Assembly (NCBI RefSeq): GCF_001417955.2 | Contig: NZ_LKTM01000146.1 | Location: forward strand, 1-64,000 | Origin: Mycobacterium gordonae | Lineage (GTDB): Bacteria; Actinomycetota; Actinomycetes; Mycobacteriales; Mycobacteriaceae | Direction of reading: 5' to 3' | Length of the DNA stretch: 64,000 nucleotides | Shown: piece by piece, positions 36,046 through 45,390 of the stretch | How positions within the stretch are numbered: the first letter of the stretch is position 1 | Layout: each line of letters opens with the position of its first letter | Translations under genes and position numbers: made by a program | The notes under the pieces: model-generated | What the model saw: only the letters and a program-made list of their open reading frames with translations | Database searches by the model: none | Told to the model about the DNA's origin: nothing

Positions 36046-37011
36046 TTAGGGGTGAAATCGCCCGTTTTCGGTGACGACCGCGGTGATCAACTCGGCCGGC
36101 GTCACGTCGAAAGCCGGGTTGAAGGCGTCCGCGTCCGGCGGAGTGACGGTGACGCCGGCGTACGTTCTGATTTCGTCGGGCGCGCGTTCCTCGATGGCGA
36201 TCTCGGCGCCGCTGGCAAGCGAGTTGTCGACGGTCGACGACGGCGCGACTACGACGAGGGGCACGCCGTGATGGCGCGCCGCGATAGCCAGGCCGTAGGT
36301 GCCGATCTTGTTGGCGACGTCACCGTTGGCGGCGATCCGGTCGGCCCCGACCAGGACGCAGTCGACGAGGCCGCGTGCCATCGCCGCGGCCGCGGCACTG
36401 TCCGGCTGCACCCGGTAGGGCACGCCTGCCTGCGCCAATTCCCACGCCGTCAGTCGTGAGCCCTGCATCAGCGGCCGTGTCTCATCCACCAGCACCGATT
36501 CGACCAATCCGCGTTGGTGCAGATGCCAGACCACCCCGAGGGCACTGCCCCATGCCACCGTGGCGAGGTGGCCGGCGTTGCAGTGGCTGAGCAGGCGCAA
36601 TGGTCTGCGTTCGCAGAGCCCCAGCACGATCTCCGCGGCGTGGCCCGAGGCGGCGCGGTTCAGGCGTTCGTCCTCGTCGAGAATCGAAAGTGCCTCGGCC
36701 AGTACGGCTTCGGTGCCTCCGTCGAGTTTCCCCAGGGCGCGCGCCACTCCCCAACTGAGGTTCGCGGCGGTCGGTCGCGCCCTGGCGACCCGGTCGGCCG
36801 AGGCGCGGACGTCGCCTCCCTCGCGCGCCGCGAGTACGACGCCGAGCGCCCCAGCTGCGCCGAGCGCCGGGGCACCCCGGACCGCCAGACGGCGGATCGC
36901 GTCGATCAGTTCGTCCACCTTGTGCAGGCGCAGGACGCGGTAGTCAGCCGGCAAGGCGGTCTGATCAATGATCGTGACCGCGTCGCCGTCCCAGTCGATG
37001 GTCCTGCGCAC
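36046..37011 (-). CDS. mtnA: S-methyl-5-thioribose-1-phosphate isomerase
   Basis: A 321-residue enzyme of methionine salvage that converts 5-methylthioribose-1-phosphate to the ribulose form. The eIF2B-like fold is clear: RLAVRGAPALGAAGALGVVL in the first domain, the catalytic Cys in LLSHCNAGHLAT, the catalytic Asp in LVGADRIAANGDVANKIGTYGLAI, and a C-terminal APSSTVD motif. The GTG at 37011 is preceded by a -10-like hexamer. The next gene on the strand starts 33 bases after the stop, so mtnA probably heads the operon with the monooxygenase-esterase and mug. No other methionine-salvage gene is nearby. Confidence 0.93.
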   Translation of the reverse strand: MRRTIDWDGDAVTIIDQTALPADYRVLRLHKVDELIDAIRRLAVRGAPALGAAGALGVVLAAREGGDVRASADRVARARPTAANLSWGVARALGKLDGGTEAVLAEALSILDEDERLNRAASGHAAEIVLGLCERRPLRLLSHCNAGHLATVAWGSALGVVWHLHQRGLVESVLVDETRPLMQGSRLTAWELAQAGVPYRVQPDSAAAAAMARGLVDCVLVGADRIAANGDVANKIGTYGLAIAARHHGVPLVVVAPSSTVDNSLASGAEIAIEERAPDEIRTYAGVTVTPPDADAFNPAFDVTPAELITAVVTENGRFHP

Positions 37012-37017
37012 GTGTCG

Positions 37018-37023
37018 ACCCTA
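37018..37023 (-). promoter_or_regulatory. -10-like hexamer for mtnA
   Basis: On the minus strand TAGGGT lies 6 bases before the GTG at 37011, in the leaderless arrangement. Confidence 0.45.
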
Positions 37024-37111
37024 GCTCGCGGACCGGGGGCTGACGCCGACTGCGATCGCTGGATGAATGGTCGAAGAGCAGGGTGCAATGCCGCCACCTG
37101 CCCGGCCAGTT

Positions 37112-37837
37112 TCATACCAACGCGCCCCCAGTCACGATGTAGAGGAGATACAAGAGGTACAGCGGTATTTGCGGAATCGCCAGGGAAATCGCTAACAACG
37201 GATAGCCGATGGACCAGAAAAGGTTGGGTCCCAGTAAGGGAAAGAATGTGTAAGCAAGGCTCATCAGGTAGTTCGCCAACGTTGGGAACACGTGTATCAA
37301 CACCAATGGTCCGATGGGCGCGAGAACTAAGAGAGGCGGTATCAGCAGAAATGCGGGTAAAACAAAAATAGTCCCGGTGGGATTCGCGATGATTTCCTGA
37401 AGCAGGCTGTTGAACAAGGCCGGCGAATTGCTGATGATCGTACTCAAGCGGCGCGACATCTCGCCCAGATAAAACGAGAGAGCGTCCAGGGTGCTGGTGG
37501 CGGGGCCGACAACTGGGCCCTCGGCCGACAGTAAAGGCTGCAGCAACAGGGCGACGTTCGCAGCCTCTGCGCCGGCGTATGAGACGGCGGCGGCGGTCAG
37601 GTGCTGCACGAACTGTTGGTGCAGCGCGGCCGCCTGCCCGGCCAGCTTCTGATAGTCCCGGGCGTACCCGGAGAAGAGGTCGGCAATACCTGCCGACACC
37701 TCGTCGGCGGCAGCAGGCAGGACAGAGATAGTCGGGGCCGCCGCCAGGATGTGCGCCGCATCGAGCGTTGACCCGATAGCCGACAAATCTGTCGCAGCCG
37801 CCTCCATCAATTGCGGCGCCGCGATCACTGCAGACAT
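37112..37837 (-). CDS. PE-family protein with a hydrophobic C-terminal domain
   Basis: A 241-residue protein. The first 100 residues form a typical PE domain: the two-helix hairpin with the PE-like start VIAAPQLMEAAATDLSAIG, then LFSGYARDYQKLAGQAAALHQQFV, which pairs with a PPE partner for ESX secretion; the Y-x3-D/E secretion motif is seen as YARDYQ. The C-terminal 120 residues have no PGRS; instead they carry several strongly hydrophobic segments (IFVLPAFLLIPPLLVLAPIG, LMSLAYTFFPLLG, LLAISLAIPQIPLYLLYLLY), unusual for a secreted PE. It may be membrane- or envelope-associated. ATG 37837 has GGAGTGAAG as RBS; the GTG two codons upstream is possible. Confidence 0.88.
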   Translation of the reverse strand: MSAVIAAPQLMEAAATDLSAIGSTLDAAHILAAAPTISVLPAAADEVSAGIADLFSGYARDYQKLAGQAAALHQQFVQHLTAAAVSYAGAEAANVALLLQPLLSAEGPVVGPATSTLDALSFYLGEMSRRLSTIISNSPALFNSLLQEIIANPTGTIFVLPAFLLIPPLLVLAPIGPLVLIHVFPTLANYLMSLAYTFFPLLGPNLFWSIGYPLLAISLAIPQIPLYLLYLLYIVTGGALV

Positions 37838-38013
37838 CTTCACTCCCCGACCGACGTCATCGATATCAGAAGCGTCGCGCGGTCGCGTGAGCGTCGACTA
37901 GGGACTTTCGGCTCTAAGTATCTCAAGCGCTATCGGCACGGACTTAAGCCTCTATCCGCTGCGGCGGAGGTGACTGAAGATGGCAGCGGCAGTCGACGAG
38001 GAAGGTTTCGCAC

Positions 38014-40650
38014 ATGCCAACGAAATTGGAGGCGGCTTCGCAGGCCGCGGCCGCGAAAGTCACCGGCGACGGCGCCGAGTCTCAGAACGCGGACCACCGC
38101 CGCAAGGAGATCGATGCGATCGTGGACACCGCCGCGACCGCGGCCGCCGAATTCCGCAAGCTCGATCAGGTCCAGGTGGACCGGATCGTCGAGGCGATGG
38201 TGCGTGCGGGGCTCCGGGCCGCTGCCGAACTCGCGGGCTTGGCGATCCAAGAAACCGGGTTCGGAGTCTTCGAGGACAAGGTCGTCAAGAATTATGTGGC
38301 GACCGAATTCCTGCACGACTATCTACGCGACAAGAAGTCGGTGGGTGTCGTCGAGGAGGACATTGAGAACAACATCGTCCGCGTCGCCGAACCGATCGGC
38401 TTGGTGCTGGCGATCACCCCGGTGACCAACCCGACGTCGACGGTGCTGTTCAAAGCGATCGTCGCCGCCAAAACCCGCAACGCCATTGTGTTCCGGCCGT
38501 CGCCGTATGCGGTCCGGTCCTGCGAGCGCAGCGTCGAGATCATGCGTGAGGCGGCCGAAGCTGCCGGGATGCCAGTGGGTGCGCTGCAGGTCATCCCGGA
38601 CGCCGCCCACGAGGTGACGCATTATCTCTTCAAACATCCCAAGGTCGACTTCATCTGGGTGACGGGCGGACCGAAGATCGTGGCGCTGGCGAGTGCGACC
38701 GGCAAGCCGGGGCTGTGCGTCGGCCCGGGAAATGCCCCCATCTATGTCCACAAGACCGCCGACGTGAAGGGTGCCGTCGTCGACATCCTCATCTCGAAAA
38801 CCTTTGACTCGTCGGTGATCTGCCCCGCGGAGCAGACCTGCGTCATCGACGACGAGGTGTACGACGCGATGATCGCCGAGTTCGAGCGGATGGGTGCGCG
38901 GCTGCTCACCGACGACGAGGCTGAGGCGATAACCCAGTTCGCGTTCGGCTGCGGCGACAAGATCTCGCTGGACGCGCTGGGCCAGAAGGCGCCGGAACTC
39001 GCTGCGCGAGCCGGATTTTCGGTCCCGCCGACGGTCAAAGTGTTGCTGGCCCCGTTGCCGGCGGACCTTGACGAACTCGCCGCGCACCCGCTGCTGCAGG
39101 AAAAGCTGATGCCGGTCCTCGGTGTGGTTCGGGCGCGCGACGTTCAGCACGCCATCGACGTGGCGGTACTTGTCACCGAACACGGCGGCCTGGGCCACAC
39201 CTCGGCGGTCTACTCCACCGATCAGGCGGTAATCGACGCGTACAGCGCGGCGGTGCGTACCGGACGGATCCTGGTGAACGCACCGACCGCGGTAGGGGCG
39301 CTGGGTGGGGTCTACAACAACCTGACGCCGACCTTCTCGCTGGGATGCGGAACGTGGGGAGGGTCCAGTACGACCGAGAACGTCAACTACCGGCAGTTGC
39401 TCAACATCAAGACCGTGGCGAAACGTCGCACCCCGCCGCAGTGGTTCCGGGTCCCGTCGAACACATTTTTCAACGCCGGTGCGCTGGAGAATTTGCGCGA
39501 CCTCGATTGCGACACCGTCGTGGTGGTCACCGATGCCGTGAGCGACGGGCGAGGTGTGGTCGACCTGGTGCGCGGCAAGATGCGCGCCCGCCACGTACAG
39601 GTGTTCAGCGAAGTGACTCCGGAGCCGGACGAGACGACCATCCACCGCGGCGTCGAGCTGCTGCAACGGGTGCAACCTGATGTCCTGATCGCGGTGGGCG
39701 GCGGTTCGGTGCTCGATGCCGGCAAGGCGATGCGGCTGTTCTACGAGCATCCGGAGAAGTCCCTCGACGAGTTGACCATGCCCTTCCTGGACCCCCGCAA
39801 ACGGGTGGCCGACTATCCGACGGACCGGCACCGTCTCCAATTGGTGGCTATACCAACGACTTCGGGCACCGGTTCGGAGGTGTCGCCGGCAGCGGTGCTG
39901 ACCGTGCACGGCAAGAAGGAGACGCTGGTCGATTACAGCCTGGTGCCTGAGCTGGCCATCATCGACCCCGAGTTGGCGTCGTCGATGCCGCCGGTGTTGA
40001 CCGCGGACACCGGTATCGACGCGCTGACGCACGCGCTGGAGGCGGCGGTCTCCATCTTTGCGTCGCCGTACACCGACGCGCTGTGCGCACAGGCGGCACG
40101 CCTGATCTTCGAGTCGCTGCCCAGGGCGTATCGCGACCCTGACGATCTGCCTGCGCGCACCGACATGTCGAACGCGGCCACCCTGGCCGGACTCGCGTTC
40201 TCAAATGCGTTCGTCGGGACGAACCATGCGCTCGCCCATGCTGTCGGCGCCAAGTTCGCCATCGCGCACGGCAGGGCGAACGCAATCTTCCTGCCGCATG
40301 TACTCCGCTACAACTCGGGCTTGCCGAGCAAATTCATGCCGGCTCCGGGCTACTCGGCCTACATCGCCCCCGACAAGTACGCCCAGATCGGTCAGCTCAT
40401 CTTCGGCGGCCATGAAGCCGACGACAGCCGCGCCCGGCTGTTCCGGGGAGTCGAGGATCTGCTGCGTCGTGTCGAGATGCCGCGCTCGCTGCGGGACATG
40501 GGCGTCGCCGAAGAGGAGTTCCTCGCGGCGCTGCCGGGTCTGGCGATGACGGCGTTTGAGGACCTCAGCAACCGGACGAACCCCCGGATGCCTCTGGTCA
40601 CTGAGATTACGGAGTTGCTGCGGCTGGGGTATTACGGAGCTCCCGACTGA
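38014..40650 (+). CDS. adhE: Bifunctional acetaldehyde-CoA / alcohol dehydrogenase (AdhE)
   Basis: An 878-residue two-domain enzyme that reduces acetyl-CoA to acetaldehyde and then ethanol, or the reverse, with NADH. Residues 30-450 form the CoA-dependent aldehyde dehydrogenase, with catalytic C270 in SSVICPAEQTC and GKPGLCVGPGN near 230. Residues 470-878 form the Fe-dependent alcohol dehydrogenase with GGGSVLDAGKAM, TTSGTGSEVSPAAVLT, and the metal-binding runs DALTHALEA and NHALAHAVGAKF-IAHG. The ATG at 38014 follows AGGAAGG about 12 bases upstream. AdhE normally serves fermentation or anaerobic redox balance and is uncommon in mycobacteria as far as I know. It forms spirosomes in other bacteria. 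Confidence 0.93.
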   Translation: MPTKLEAASQAAAAKVTGDGAESQNADHRRKEIDAIVDTAATAAAEFRKLDQVQVDRIVEAMVRAGLRAAAELAGLAIQETGFGVFEDKVVKNYVATEFLHDYLRDKKSVGVVEEDIENNIVRVAEPIGLVLAITPVTNPTSTVLFKAIVAAKTRNAIVFRPSPYAVRSCERSVEIMREAAEAAGMPVGALQVIPDAAHEVTHYLFKHPKVDFIWVTGGPKIVALASATGKPGLCVGPGNAPIYVHKTADVKGAVVDILISKTFDSSVICPAEQTCVIDDEVYDAMIAEFERMGARLLTDDEAEAITQFAFGCGDKISLDALGQKAPELAARAGFSVPPTVKVLLAPLPADLDELAAHPLLQEKLMPVLGVVRARDVQHAIDVAVLVTEHGGLGHTSAVYSTDQAVIDAYSAAVRTGRILVNAPTAVGALGGVYNNLTPTFSLGCGTWGGSSTTENVNYRQLLNIKTVAKRRTPPQWFRVPSNTFFNAGALENLRDLDCDTVVVVTDAVSDGRGVVDLVRGKMRARHVQVFSEVTPEPDETTIHRGVELLQRVQPDVLIAVGGGSVLDAGKAMRLFYEHPEKSLDELTMPFLDPRKRVADYPTDRHRLQLVAIPTTSGTGSEVSPAAVLTVHGKKETLVDYSLVPELAIIDPELASSMPPVLTADTGIDALTHALEAAVSIFASPYTDALCAQAARLIFESLPRAYRDPDDLPARTDMSNAATLAGLAFSNAFVGTNHALAHAVGAKFAIAHGRANAIFLPHVLRYNSGLPSKFMPAPGYSAYIAPDKYAQIGQLIFGGHEADDSRARLFRGVEDLLRRVEMPRSLRDMGVAEEEFLAALPGLAMTAFEDLSNRTNPRMPLVTEITELLRLGYYGAPD

Positions 40651-40672
40651 TGCCGAGTGCCAATGGGTCATC

Positions 40673-41434
40673 GTGCGACGGCTCGCTATCGCTCTGATCA
40701 CCGCGGCTTGCAGCGCAGGCTGCGGTTCGCCAGGAGGTGGTCCCCCGACGCCGGGTTCGACAACCGTCACGCCGGCCTCTGGTGCGACCGCGACCGGCCC
40801 CACTCCCGCATCCACGTCCAACGCCGTGCCCCCGGTTTCCCTAGAGGCGGGCGCAGTGGGATTCGTCGACGTTCGGACGGCCGTTCCCAATGCGATCATC
40901 GATCTCCGGTATTCGACGTCAAACAATTTCTTGCATGCGCCCTTGTATCCCGCCGATGCCCGGTGCCTGGTGCACGAATCCATGGCGCCGGGCCTGGCCG
41001 CGGCGGCCGGGGCTCTGCATCAGGGAGAAGCGTTGGTCTTCTGGGACTGCTACCGGCCGCACGACGTGCAGGTGCGGATGTTCCAGGCGGTGCCCGACGC
41101 CAGTTGGGTGGCCCGCCCAGGCCCGTATTCGCGCAGCCACGAGGCGGGGCGCTCGGTTGACCTGACAATTGCGAACGCCCAAGAACAGTGCCCGCCAGGT
41201 AATCGCGTGGGCAGTCTGTGCCTGACCGACATGGGCACAGACTTCGACGAATTCTCCTCTCGCGCAGATGCATTCGCGACCCAGGGCGTGAGCGAAAACG
41301 AGCAGGCCAACCGCGCCCGGCTCCGCGAAGTCATGGGCACCGGTGGGCTGACTACTTACTCAGGAGAGTGGTGGCACTTCGACGGTCCCGCCGCGAACGT
41401 CGAGCGCCCGATCATCAACGTCCCCGTCAACTGA
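40673..41434 (+). CDS. Secreted D-alanyl-D-alanine dipeptidase (VanX/DdpX, M15D family)
   Basis: A 253-residue zinc peptidase with an exported N-terminus. The signal sequence ends in Cys residues with a weak lipobox (CSAGC, Cys17), so lipidation is possible but uncertain; a Thr/Ala/Pro-rich tether follows. The zinc ligands are the family set: His and Asp in SRSHEAGRSVDLT, and the second His in EWWHFDG. The FWDCYRPHDVQVRM and DLRYSTSNNF stretches are typical. Probably hydrolyses D-Ala-D-Ala released during peptidoglycan turnover, or takes part in wall remodelling. GTG start at 40673, 22 bases after the adhE stop. Confidence 0.88.
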   Translation: MRRLAIALITAACSAGCGSPGGGPPTPGSTTVTPASGATATGPTPASTSNAVPPVSLEAGAVGFVDVRTAVPNAIIDLRYSTSNNFLHAPLYPADARCLVHESMAPGLAAAAGALHQGEALVFWDCYRPHDVQVRMFQAVPDASWVARPGPYSRSHEAGRSVDLTIANAQEQCPPGNRVGSLCLTDMGTDFDEFSSRADAFATQGVSENEQANRARLREVMGTGGLTTYSGEWWHFDGPAANVERPIINVPVN

Positions 41435-41439
41435 GCCGG

Positions 41440-43029
41440 TTATCCGATCGCCGAACGGCGCATGGTCGCGTAGATCGTGAAGTTCCGGTGTTGTGACGCC
41501 GCGTAGTAAGTGGACATGTAGGAAAGCGTGCCGTCGTTGCGCGGGGTGAGAGTGACCTCCGCCGGCACGCATTTGCCGCGCGTGATCCGTTCGGAGATCA
41601 ACCGCGCCCCGTTGTCGCCGACGCCATGCTGGGTCCATGTTCCGGCGCAGCCGAGTTGGGGATAGCTGACGGTGCCGGTGAGCTGAGCGCCGTCAACGAT
41701 GTCGGCGGTGACGTCGAAGCCGGATTGGTCGCCGGAGACGGGTCCAGACCAACTGCCGCTCAACGACATCGTCGTCTCGGTCGGTTCGGTGGAGGATGAC
41801 GTGGGAGGCGTAGTCACGGGGTTGGAGACGGATGACGTTGCACCGGAGCCCGATGCCTCCACGCCGGAATGCTTGCCGGCGCCGTTACCCCCCGCAATGA
41901 CGGCGGTGGTCACAATCACGGCGGCCAGCACGGCGGCAGCCCCGAGGCCGATCGCAGCCTTGCCGCGCGTCGAAAACCCGCGGCGGCGAGCACCTGCTGG
42001 CGGTGGCGGACCTTCCGGAGGCTGCACTGGCAGGCCCGGGTGGCTCGGCGCGCCCGGGCTGCCCAACTGGGTGGGCGCGGCGTCACCGATCACCCCAGCG
42101 GGCGGGCGCTGCAACTCGGTGTTCAGTACGACGTGCGGTGCGGCCATGGTCGGCGCTGCGGGGGACGGGTTGGGCCGCAGCGCCGGGGTGGTGATGGCGT
42201 CCTTGGCGGCGCTCGCCAACTCCAGGGTGGTGGCGTAGCGCTGGCCGGGGTCTTTGGCCATGCCGGTGGCGATCACCTGGTCGAGCTGTGGCGGCAGGCC
42301 CGCGTGCATCATCGATGGCCTCGGCGGCGGCATGGTCAGATGAGCGGTGATCTGTTGCTCAATGCTTTTACCGGGAAAGGGCGGCAGCCCGGTCAGGCAC
42401 TCATACAGCACGCAGGCCAAGGCGTAGATATCGCCGCGGGGATCGTTCTGGCCGGTGCTGATGCGCTCGGGGGCCATGTAGGCCCAGGTGCCGATCACCG
42501 TGCCGGCTCTGGTCAGCGACGTCTCGCCGACGGCGCGGGCGATGCCGAAGTCGATCAGGTAAGCGAAGTCGTGCTCGGCGACAAGAATGTTCGACGGCTT
42601 GACGTCGCGGTGCACCAACCCAATCCGGTGCGCCGCGTGCAGCGCCGAGGCGATCTGGTCGATGATCGCCAGTGCCCGTGCCGGCGGCAGGGGGCCGTCC
42701 GCCAGCATGCTGTGCAGGTCGCGGCCCCTGATCAACCGCATGGTCACAAATAGGCGTCCCTCGATTTGCCCGAAGTCGTAGATCGGCACCACATGGGGCT
42801 CGTCGAGTCCGGCGGCGGCGTGAGCCTCTCGGCGAAACCGCTCCTGATAGACGTCGTCGTTGGCGAATTCTTCCGGTAGCACCTTGAGCGCCACCGTCCG
42901 ATCCATCACCGTGTCATAAGCTCGCCACACCGCGCCCATGCCGCCGCGGCCCAGCAACTCGATCAACCGGTAGCGTCCGAATGGCTTGCCCTCAGCCAGG
43001 GACCCCGGCGGTGTCTGCGCAGTTTCCAT
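41440..43029 (-). CDS. PknB-type membrane Ser/Thr protein kinase
   Basis: A 529-residue eukaryotic-like kinase. The kinase domain (about 20-280) has the Gly-rich loop G27-x-G29-x2-G32, K49, the catalytic HRD (140-142), DFG (160-162) and APE (186-188). A Pro-rich juxtamembrane linker is followed by one membrane helix near 365-385 (AAIGLGAAAVLAAVIVTTAV), then a Ser/Thr-rich tether and an outer domain of about 100 residues with two cysteines (LGCAG, GKCVP). The outer domain has the beta-rich look of a ligand-binding sensor, similar to PknF/PknJ-type kinases. The ATG at 43029 is preceded by GAGGCGAG. It is divergent from the PRC-barrel/MgtE-N gene. Target proteins are unknown; the FHA-bearing MMPL transporter in this window is a possible one. 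Confidence 0.9.
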   Translation of the reverse strand: METAQTPPGSLAEGKPFGRYRLIELLGRGGMGAVWRAYDTVMDRTVALKVLPEEFANDDVYQERFRREAHAAAGLDEPHVVPIYDFGQIEGRLFVTMRLIRGRDLHSMLADGPLPPARALAIIDQIASALHAAHRIGLVHRDVKPSNILVAEHDFAYLIDFGIARAVGETSLTRAGTVIGTWAYMAPERISTGQNDPRGDIYALACVLYECLTGLPPFPGKSIEQQITAHLTMPPPRPSMMHAGLPPQLDQVIATGMAKDPGQRYATTLELASAAKDAITTPALRPNPSPAAPTMAAPHVVLNTELQRPPAGVIGDAAPTQLGSPGAPSHPGLPVQPPEGPPPPAGARRRGFSTRGKAAIGLGAAAVLAAVIVTTAVIAGGNGAGKHSGVEASGSGATSSVSNPVTTPPTSSSTEPTETTMSLSGSWSGPVSGDQSGFDVTADIVDGAQLTGTVSYPQLGCAGTWTQHGVGDNGARLISERITRGKCVPAEVTLTPRNDGTLSYMSTYYAASQHRNFTIYATMRRSAIG

Positions 43030-43239
43030 CCGCTCGCCTCTTGTCGACCGAGTTCTTGCCCGGGCCTGTAATTCTGTCGCTGCATCGCGGATGGGTGTAG
43101 GGCCGATTGTCCCTGGGTGCCGTGGCCATCTGGCGCGAGCCGAGCGCACGCAGTCTGCAGAGTGTTGCCAATGGAGATCGTGCGCGCGAACTTCTGGCTC
43201 GAGGTCGCCCCAACGTGCGCCGAACACCCGTCACTCGGG

Positions 43240-43245
43240 CATGCT
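43240..43245 (+). promoter_or_regulatory. -10-like hexamer deciding the PRC/MgtE-N start
   Basis: CATGCT lies 6 bases before the GTG at 43252. It is one base off the TATGCT form, but this start matches the conserved PRC-barrel beginning L-L-L-S-R-M-T-G, so it is preferred over ATG 43171 and GTG 43117. Confidence 0.35.
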
Positions 43246-43251
43246 GCTGGG

Positions 43252-44130
43252 GTGCTGTTGCTCAGCCGGATGACCGGACAAAGAGTGCTGAGTCCCGACG
43301 GGGGTGTGGTCGGCCGCCTTGCCGACCTGACTGTCGAACTGGGCGAGCAGCCCGGGCCGTGCCTGGTTAAGCGACTCCTCGTGCAGCGCCACGGGGCGCC
43401 GGACCTGCTGTCGCCGTGGGCCGCGGTCGAGAGTTTCCGGCACACGGGGCTGGTGCTAGCGCACGGCACCGATGATCCGGCCACATTCGCGATCACCTCG
43501 ATCACCGAAACGCTGGGAGACGACGAGATCCTGCTGGGGCGCGACGTGCTCGACACCCAGGTCATCGACGTAGTGGGCCAGCGACTGGCCCGGGTCGCCG
43601 AAGTGGTGCTCGCCCGCACCAGCCAGAACCGGCTCGAGCTCGTCGGCGTCGAGGTCGGATTTGGCGGGGTGCTGCGGCGGCTCGGCCTGCGCCGACTGGC
43701 GGCGCGCGCCGGGGAGGATGCCCTCGCGTGGACCGACCTGCACCTGACCTCGGAGCGGGGTCATGCCGTGCAGCTCGCAACCCCACGATCGGCGGTAAAC
43801 CACCTCGACGCGCGAGGACTTGCTGCACTGGTGAGCCGACTCGACACCGAGTCGGCCACCGAGATCCTCACCGCCCGGGGCCCCCGCTTCGCCGCCGAGG
43901 TCATCCGCGCCAGCCACCCGGACGTGGGGGAGCGGGTGCTGCGGGCGATGGCCCGCACTAATGCCGCCGAAACCGTAGCCGCCATGCCCGCCGATCACGC
44001 GACCCGCTGGCGGGACCGCCTCGCAGGGTCGCCCACGCTCCTGGACAGACCCTTCTTGCGCTCGCAAGTTTGGCCTCGCCGGCGTCACGCACCAGCCGAA
44101 GGTAGGGGTGCCGAGAGGCCGAAGCCTTGA
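43252..44130 (+). CDS. PRC-barrel and MgtE-N-domain protein, partner of an Nramp-related transporter
   Basis: A 292-residue cytosolic protein. Residues 1-90 form a PRC-barrel-like beta domain (VLLLSRMTGQRVL, then GGVVGRLADLTVEL). A second, related barrel lies around 85-170 (ILLGRDVLDTQVIDVVGQRLARVAEVV). Residues 185-270 form the MgtE-N helical superhelix (LDARGLAALVSRLDTESATEILTARG, then ASHPDVGERVLRAMARTNAAETVAAM), which in MgtE binds Mg2+ and gates the channel. The TGA overlaps the TTG of the Nramp gene (TTGA, 44127-44130), which implies translational coupling. It probably senses Mg2+ or Mn2+ and regulates the neighbouring transporter. Confidence 0.8.
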   Translation: MLLLSRMTGQRVLSPDGGVVGRLADLTVELGEQPGPCLVKRLLVQRHGAPDLLSPWAAVESFRHTGLVLAHGTDDPATFAITSITETLGDDEILLGRDVLDTQVIDVVGQRLARVAEVVLARTSQNRLELVGVEVGFGGVLRRLGLRRLAARAGEDALAWTDLHLTSERGHAVQLATPRSAVNHLDARGLAALVSRLDTESATEILTARGPRFAAEVIRASHPDVGERVLRAMARTNAAETVAAMPADHATRWRDRLAGSPTLLDRPFLRSQVWPRRRHAPAEGRGAERPKP

Positions 44131-45366
44131 GGCGGCCGCACCGCAAACGGCTCGCCCTCGGCGGACTGCTGGCGGTGGTCGGTCCGGGGTTGCTCGCGGG
44201 CCTCTCCGACGACGACCCGGCCGGCATCACGACCTACTCGGTCCTCGGCACGAAACACGGCTACCAGCTGTTGTGGGTGCTCGTGCTCTCCACCGTCGCC
44301 CTGGTGATCTTCCACGGCCTGGCAGCGCGCATGGGTGTGGTCACCGGACAGGGCCTCATCGGCCTCGTGCGCCAGCGGTACGGCGTGCGGTTGGGCGGTG
44401 CCGTGCTGGCCGCCCTCGTGATCGCCAACGTCGGCACGACCTGTGCCGAATTCGCCGGGATCGCTGCCGGCTCCGAACTGTTCGGCATCAGCCGCTACGC
44501 GAGCGTCCCCGCAGCGGCGGTGATCGTCTCCCTGCTGGTGCTACGTGGCAGCTTCCACCGCGTCGAGCACGTCCTGCTACTGCTGTCGACGATCTTCCTG
44601 GCCTACGTCGGGTCCGGAGTGCTGGCCCACCCGGACTGGGCGGCCGCACTCCACGGCATGCTCGTTCCGAGCATGCCCGCCAACAGCGAAGCCATCGCCA
44701 TCGTCACCGCCACCCTCGGCACCACGCTCGCCCCATGGGGACTCTCCTTCATGCAGTCCTACGCGGTCGACAAGAAGCTTCGGACCGAGGACCTCCCCTT
44801 GGTACGGCTCGACGTGGTGACGGGGGCCGTGCTCACCGGGGTCATCGGGTTCTTCGTCGTGGTGGCGTGTGCGGCGACGCTCTACCGCGACGGCTCGCTC
44901 CATCCAGGACGCTGCCGACACCGCAGTGGCTCTCGAACCCCTCGCCGGTCCCGCCGCCTCGACACTGTTCGCGGTGGGATTGATCGGGGCGGCGCTCCTG
45001 GCTGCCTCCATACTGCCGCTGTCGACGGCTTATTCGGTGTGCGAGTACGCCGGCATCGAAGCAGCCGTCGACGACTCTTATCGCGAGGCCAAGACCTTCT
45101 ACTTGACGTTCGGAATCGTCACACTCCTCAGCGCGCTCGCCGTGCTCATCCCGAACGCCCCGCTCGTGACGATCCTGGTCGCCACTCAGGTGCTCAATGC
45201 CGTGCTACTGGTGCCGTTGCTGTTCGCGATGATCGGCATCGGGCGTGACCGCGACCTCATGGGACCGTTCACCATCGGACGGGCCGGCACGATCGCCTAC
45301 GCCCTCACGACCGCCATGGTGGTGCTTTGCGTCGCTGCGTTGGCGGTCACCTCGCTCACCGGATGA
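44127..45366 (+). pseudogene. Nramp-related divalent metal transporter, frameshifted
   Basis: Two frames make one transporter. Frame 3 (44127-about 44897) encodes the N-terminal half with about seven membrane helices. Frame 1 (from about 44899) encodes the rest and ends at TGA 45364-45366. The join falls at CGG-CTC-GCT-CCA: one extra C at about 44898 would restore S-I-Q-D-A-A-D-T-A. The first-helix motif is D-P-A-G rather than the D-P-G-N of MntH. The sixth-helix motif is A-P-W rather than M-P-H. This matches Nramp-related magnesium-transporter-like relatives that lack the canonical metal motifs. An indel in the assembly is as likely as a true mutation. It is coupled to the PRC/MgtE-N gene upstream. 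Confidence 0.75.
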
Positions 45367-45390
45367 GCGGTCATACGATTGGCGGCCCGA

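Noticed and set aside
38323..40032. 569-codon open frame on the - strand opposite adhE
   Set aside because: It is a GC-rich shadow of the AdhE frame with no recognisable motif.
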